Assembly (NCBI RefSeq): GCF_001429625.1
Contig: NZ_LMSU01000006.1
Span: 1-64,000 of the forward strand
Direction of reading: 5' to 3'
From: Nocardioides sp. Soil805
Lineage (GTDB): Bacteria; Actinomycetota; Actinomycetes; Propionibacteriales; Nocardioidaceae
Length of the DNA: 64,000 bases
The notes under the pieces are model-generated. The model was not told where the DNA came from. It did no database searches and saw only the letters and a list, made by a program, of their open reading frames with translations. The first letter of the stretch is position 1; the number at the start of each line of letters is the position of its first letter. Position numbers and translations under genes: made by a program. Shown here one piece after another: positions 62,327 to 64,000 of this stretch.

Positions 62327-62995
62327 ATGATGTATCGCGCGGTGCACACGGTCGTGCGGCCTGCCGCCAAGGCCTTCTGGCGACCGACCGTCACGGGTCT
62401 CGAGCACGTGCCTCGCAGCGGGGCGGTGATCCTGGCCAGCAACCACCTGTCCTTCGTGGACAGCGTGGTGATCCCGGTGGTGGCGCCTCGCGAGGTGGCG
62501 TTCCTGGCCAAGTCGGACTACTTCACCGGCACCGGCGTGCGGGGCGCCCTCCAGCGCGCCTGGTTCGAGGGGCTGGGCATGCTGCCCGTCGACCGCGACG
62601 ACACCCGGGCGGCGATCGCCAGCCTCGACACCGCGCTCGAGGTGCTGGGCCGCGGGGGCGCCTTCGGCATCTACCCCGAGGGCACCCGCTCGCGCGACGG
62701 CCGTCTCTACCGGGGCCGCACCGGCGTCGCCCACCTGGCCCTCACCGCCGGCTGCCCGGTGGTGCCCGTGGGACTGACCGGCACCCAGGACATCCAGCCG
62801 GTCGGCTCGAGGCTCCCGCGCCGGGCGGCGGTGACCGTGCGCTTCGGCGCGCCCATCGAGGTCGCGGGGGAGTACGACGCCGTGCCCCCGGGCCGGGCAC
62901 GGCGCGAGCTGACCGACCGCGTCATGGCCGCCATCGCGCAGCTGACGGGCCAGGAGGAGGCCGGGGTCTACAACGAGCGCCCCGCGCCCGTGTGA
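62327..62995 (+). CDS. 1-acyl-glycerol-3-phosphate acyltransferase-like
   Basis: 222 residues from ATG 62327; ATG 62318 is an alternative adding three residues. CACAAT (62314-62319) lies 7 nt before 62327, which suits a leaderless start, though CAGGGG would serve 62318. The NHLSFVD motif (HX4D catalytic pair) is followed by FLAKSDYF, the glycine-rich YPEGTRSRDG and the acyl-binding VPVGLTG. PlsC-type enzymes acylate lysophosphatidic acid; sugar-lipid acylation is also possible. No operon partner is obvious. Confidence 0.92.
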   Translation: MMYRAVHTVVRPAAKAFWRPTVTGLEHVPRSGAVILASNHLSFVDSVVIPVVAPREVAFLAKSDYFTGTGVRGALQRAWFEGLGMLPVDRDDTRAAIASLDTALEVLGRGGAFGIYPEGTRSRDGRLYRGRTGVAHLALTAGCPVVPVGLTGTQDIQPVGSRLPRRAAVTVRFGAPIEVAGEYDAVPPGRARRELTDRVMAAIAQLTGQEEAGVYNERPAPV

Positions 62996-63041
62996 CCCCC
63001 GTCGACCCCCGGCTGTCGGTGGCGTCTGGTTGGGTCGTCCC

Positions 63042-64000
63042 GTGACCTCCCAGCAGGCAGGCCGGCAGACCGGCCAGCAGCTCCCACGACCGGGCTACCG
63101 GCTCGTCCGCAGCGTGCCCGGGCAGGTCTCCGCTCCGCGCCTCGACGACCACCAGCAGCGGGTCGTCGACCACCCTGGTGGCCCGATGCTGGTCCTCGCC
63201 GGCCCCGGCACCGGCAAGACCACCACGCTCGTCGAGACCATCGTCGACCGCATCGAGCGGCGCGGGGCGAGCCCCGACGAGGTCCTCGCCCTGACGTTCT
63301 CGCGCAAGGCCGCCGAGCAGCTGCGCGACCGTGTGACCGCCCGTCTCGGGCGCACCAGCACCACCACGCTGAGCTCGACCTTCCACTCCTTCGCCTACGG
63401 CCTCGTCCGCACCTACACACCGGCCGGGGTCTACGACGGTCCGCTGCGCCTGCTCTCGGCCCCCGAGGCCGACGTGGTCCTGCGCGAGCTGCTGACCGAC
63501 CATCCCGAGTCCGTGACCTGGCCGGACTCCCTGTCACGGGCCGTCGGCACCCGCGGGTTCGCCCGCGAGGTGCAGGCCGTGCTCGGGAGGGCCCGCGACA
63601 ACGGCCTGGACGACCGCGGCCTGCTCGAGCTGGGCCGTGCCGAGGGGGCCCCCGAGCTGGTCGCGGCCGGGCTCTTCATGGCGCAGTACCTCGACAACCT
63701 CGACGCCCAGAGCGCGCTGGACTACTCCGACCTGATCCGGCGCGCCACGGCCCTGGCGCGCGACCACCGCGACGAGCTCCGGGCCCGGTTCACCCACGTG
63801 TTCGTCGACGAGTACCAGGACACCGACCCGGGCCAGGTCGCGCTGCTGCAGGAGCTCGCGGGCGACGGACGCAACCTCACCGTGGTCGGGGACCCGCACC
63901 AGTCGATCTACGGCTTCCGCGGTGCCGAGGTGCGCGGCATCCTGGAGTTCCCCACCACGTTCCCCGCCGCCGACGGGTCGCCGGCCGAGGTGGTGGCGCT
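63042..64000 (+). CDS. adnA: UvrD/Rep-family helicase, AdnA-like, truncated by window edge
   Basis: First 319 residues from GTG 63042; the gene continues beyond the window. Walker A is in LAGPGTGKTTTL, followed by helicase motifs Ia (ALTFSRKAAEQL), Ic (TFHSFAYGLV), II (VFVDEYQDTDP), III (VVGDPHQSIYGFRGA). This is superfamily 1A. Position after moeZ and the MoxR block corresponds to Rv3202c, the AdnA subunit of the AdnAB end-resecting helicase-nuclease; the C-terminal RecB-like nuclease cannot be seen here, so that assignment rests on context. Confidence 0.8.
   Translation, partial: MTSQQAGRQTGQQLPRPGYRLVRSVPGQVSAPRLDDHQQRVVDHPGGPMLVLAGPGTGKTTTLVETIVDRIERRGASPDEVLALTFSRKAAEQLRDRVTARLGRTSTTTLSSTFHSFAYGLVRTYTPAGVYDGPLRLLSAPEADVVLRELLTDHPESVTWPDSLSRAVGTRGFAREVQAVLGRARDNGLDDRGLLELGRAEGAPELVAAGLFMAQYLDNLDAQSALDYSDLIRRATALARDHRDELRARFTHVFVDEYQDTDPGQVALLQELAGDGRNLTVVGDPHQSIYGFRGAEVRGILEFPTTFPAADGSPAEVVA

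Overview
The window is a very GC-rich actinobacterial chromosome segment. Codon third positions are almost all G or C, GTG starts are frequent, and genes often overlap by 4 bp (GTGA/ATGA). Gene content (mtrA-mtrB-lpqB, secA with a SEC-C tail, LysM and DUF6459-like proteins, mrp-tatB, an AdnA-like helicase) and gene order point to Propionibacteriales, most likely Nocardioides or a close relative. This placement is inferred from recalled family and synteny knowledge; no database search was run.

Layout. 1-980 holds the tail of a broken DUF222/HNH endonuclease gene disrupted by a 145-bp tandem duplication. 1156-17899 is a conserved housekeeping block: phosphomannomutase, a small zinc-ribbon protein and a SIS-type sugar-phosphate isomerase homologue, a HesB-like protein, a DUF808 membrane protein, ahcY, the mtrA-mtrB-lpqB envelope signalling operon, a comF-type gene, a 375-bp non-coding interval that I read as a raiA-type RNA, hpf, a LuxR-type response regulator, a YcaQ-type protein and secA. 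17992-24537 is mostly on the minus strand: DUF6459-like, LysM, GH16 hydrolase, tatB, mrp, DUF1003 and a soluble MgtE_N/CBS protein. 24653-28865 encodes three exported proteins: a lipoprotein, a PLD-fold protein and an RCC1-EEP fusion.

28971-37817 is the most unusual part: four sulfotransferase-fold proteins, a glycosyltransferase-like protein, a LicD-methyltransferase fusion, a coiled-coil protein and a methyltransferase, almost all translationally coupled, with one acyl-CoA dehydrogenase gene inserted under its own operator-like site. I infer a surface-glycan modification (sulfation/methylation) locus. It is followed by an unknown protein, an intergenic triplet of 51-bp palindromic repeats, an ECF sigma/anti-sigma-like pair, a MASE1-PAS histidine kinase, a MaoC hydratase, an MFS transporter and small enzymes.

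47896-64000 returns to conserved order, resembling the mycobacterial Rv3213c-Rv3202c stretch: ParA-like ATPase, L,D-transpeptidase, an exported EEP protein, RhlE helicase, ferritin-fold protein, DUF3107, TetR regulator, a secreted M6 protease, moeZ, then a DUF4129/MoxR/DUF58 operon, an acyltransferase and the 5' part of an adnA-like helicase cut by the window edge.

Many genes have a TAgggT- or CAgacT-like -10 hexamer 6-8 nt before the start codon and no ribosome-binding site, which suggests frequent leaderless transcription. No tRNA, rRNA, CRISPR array, prophage or transposase was seen.
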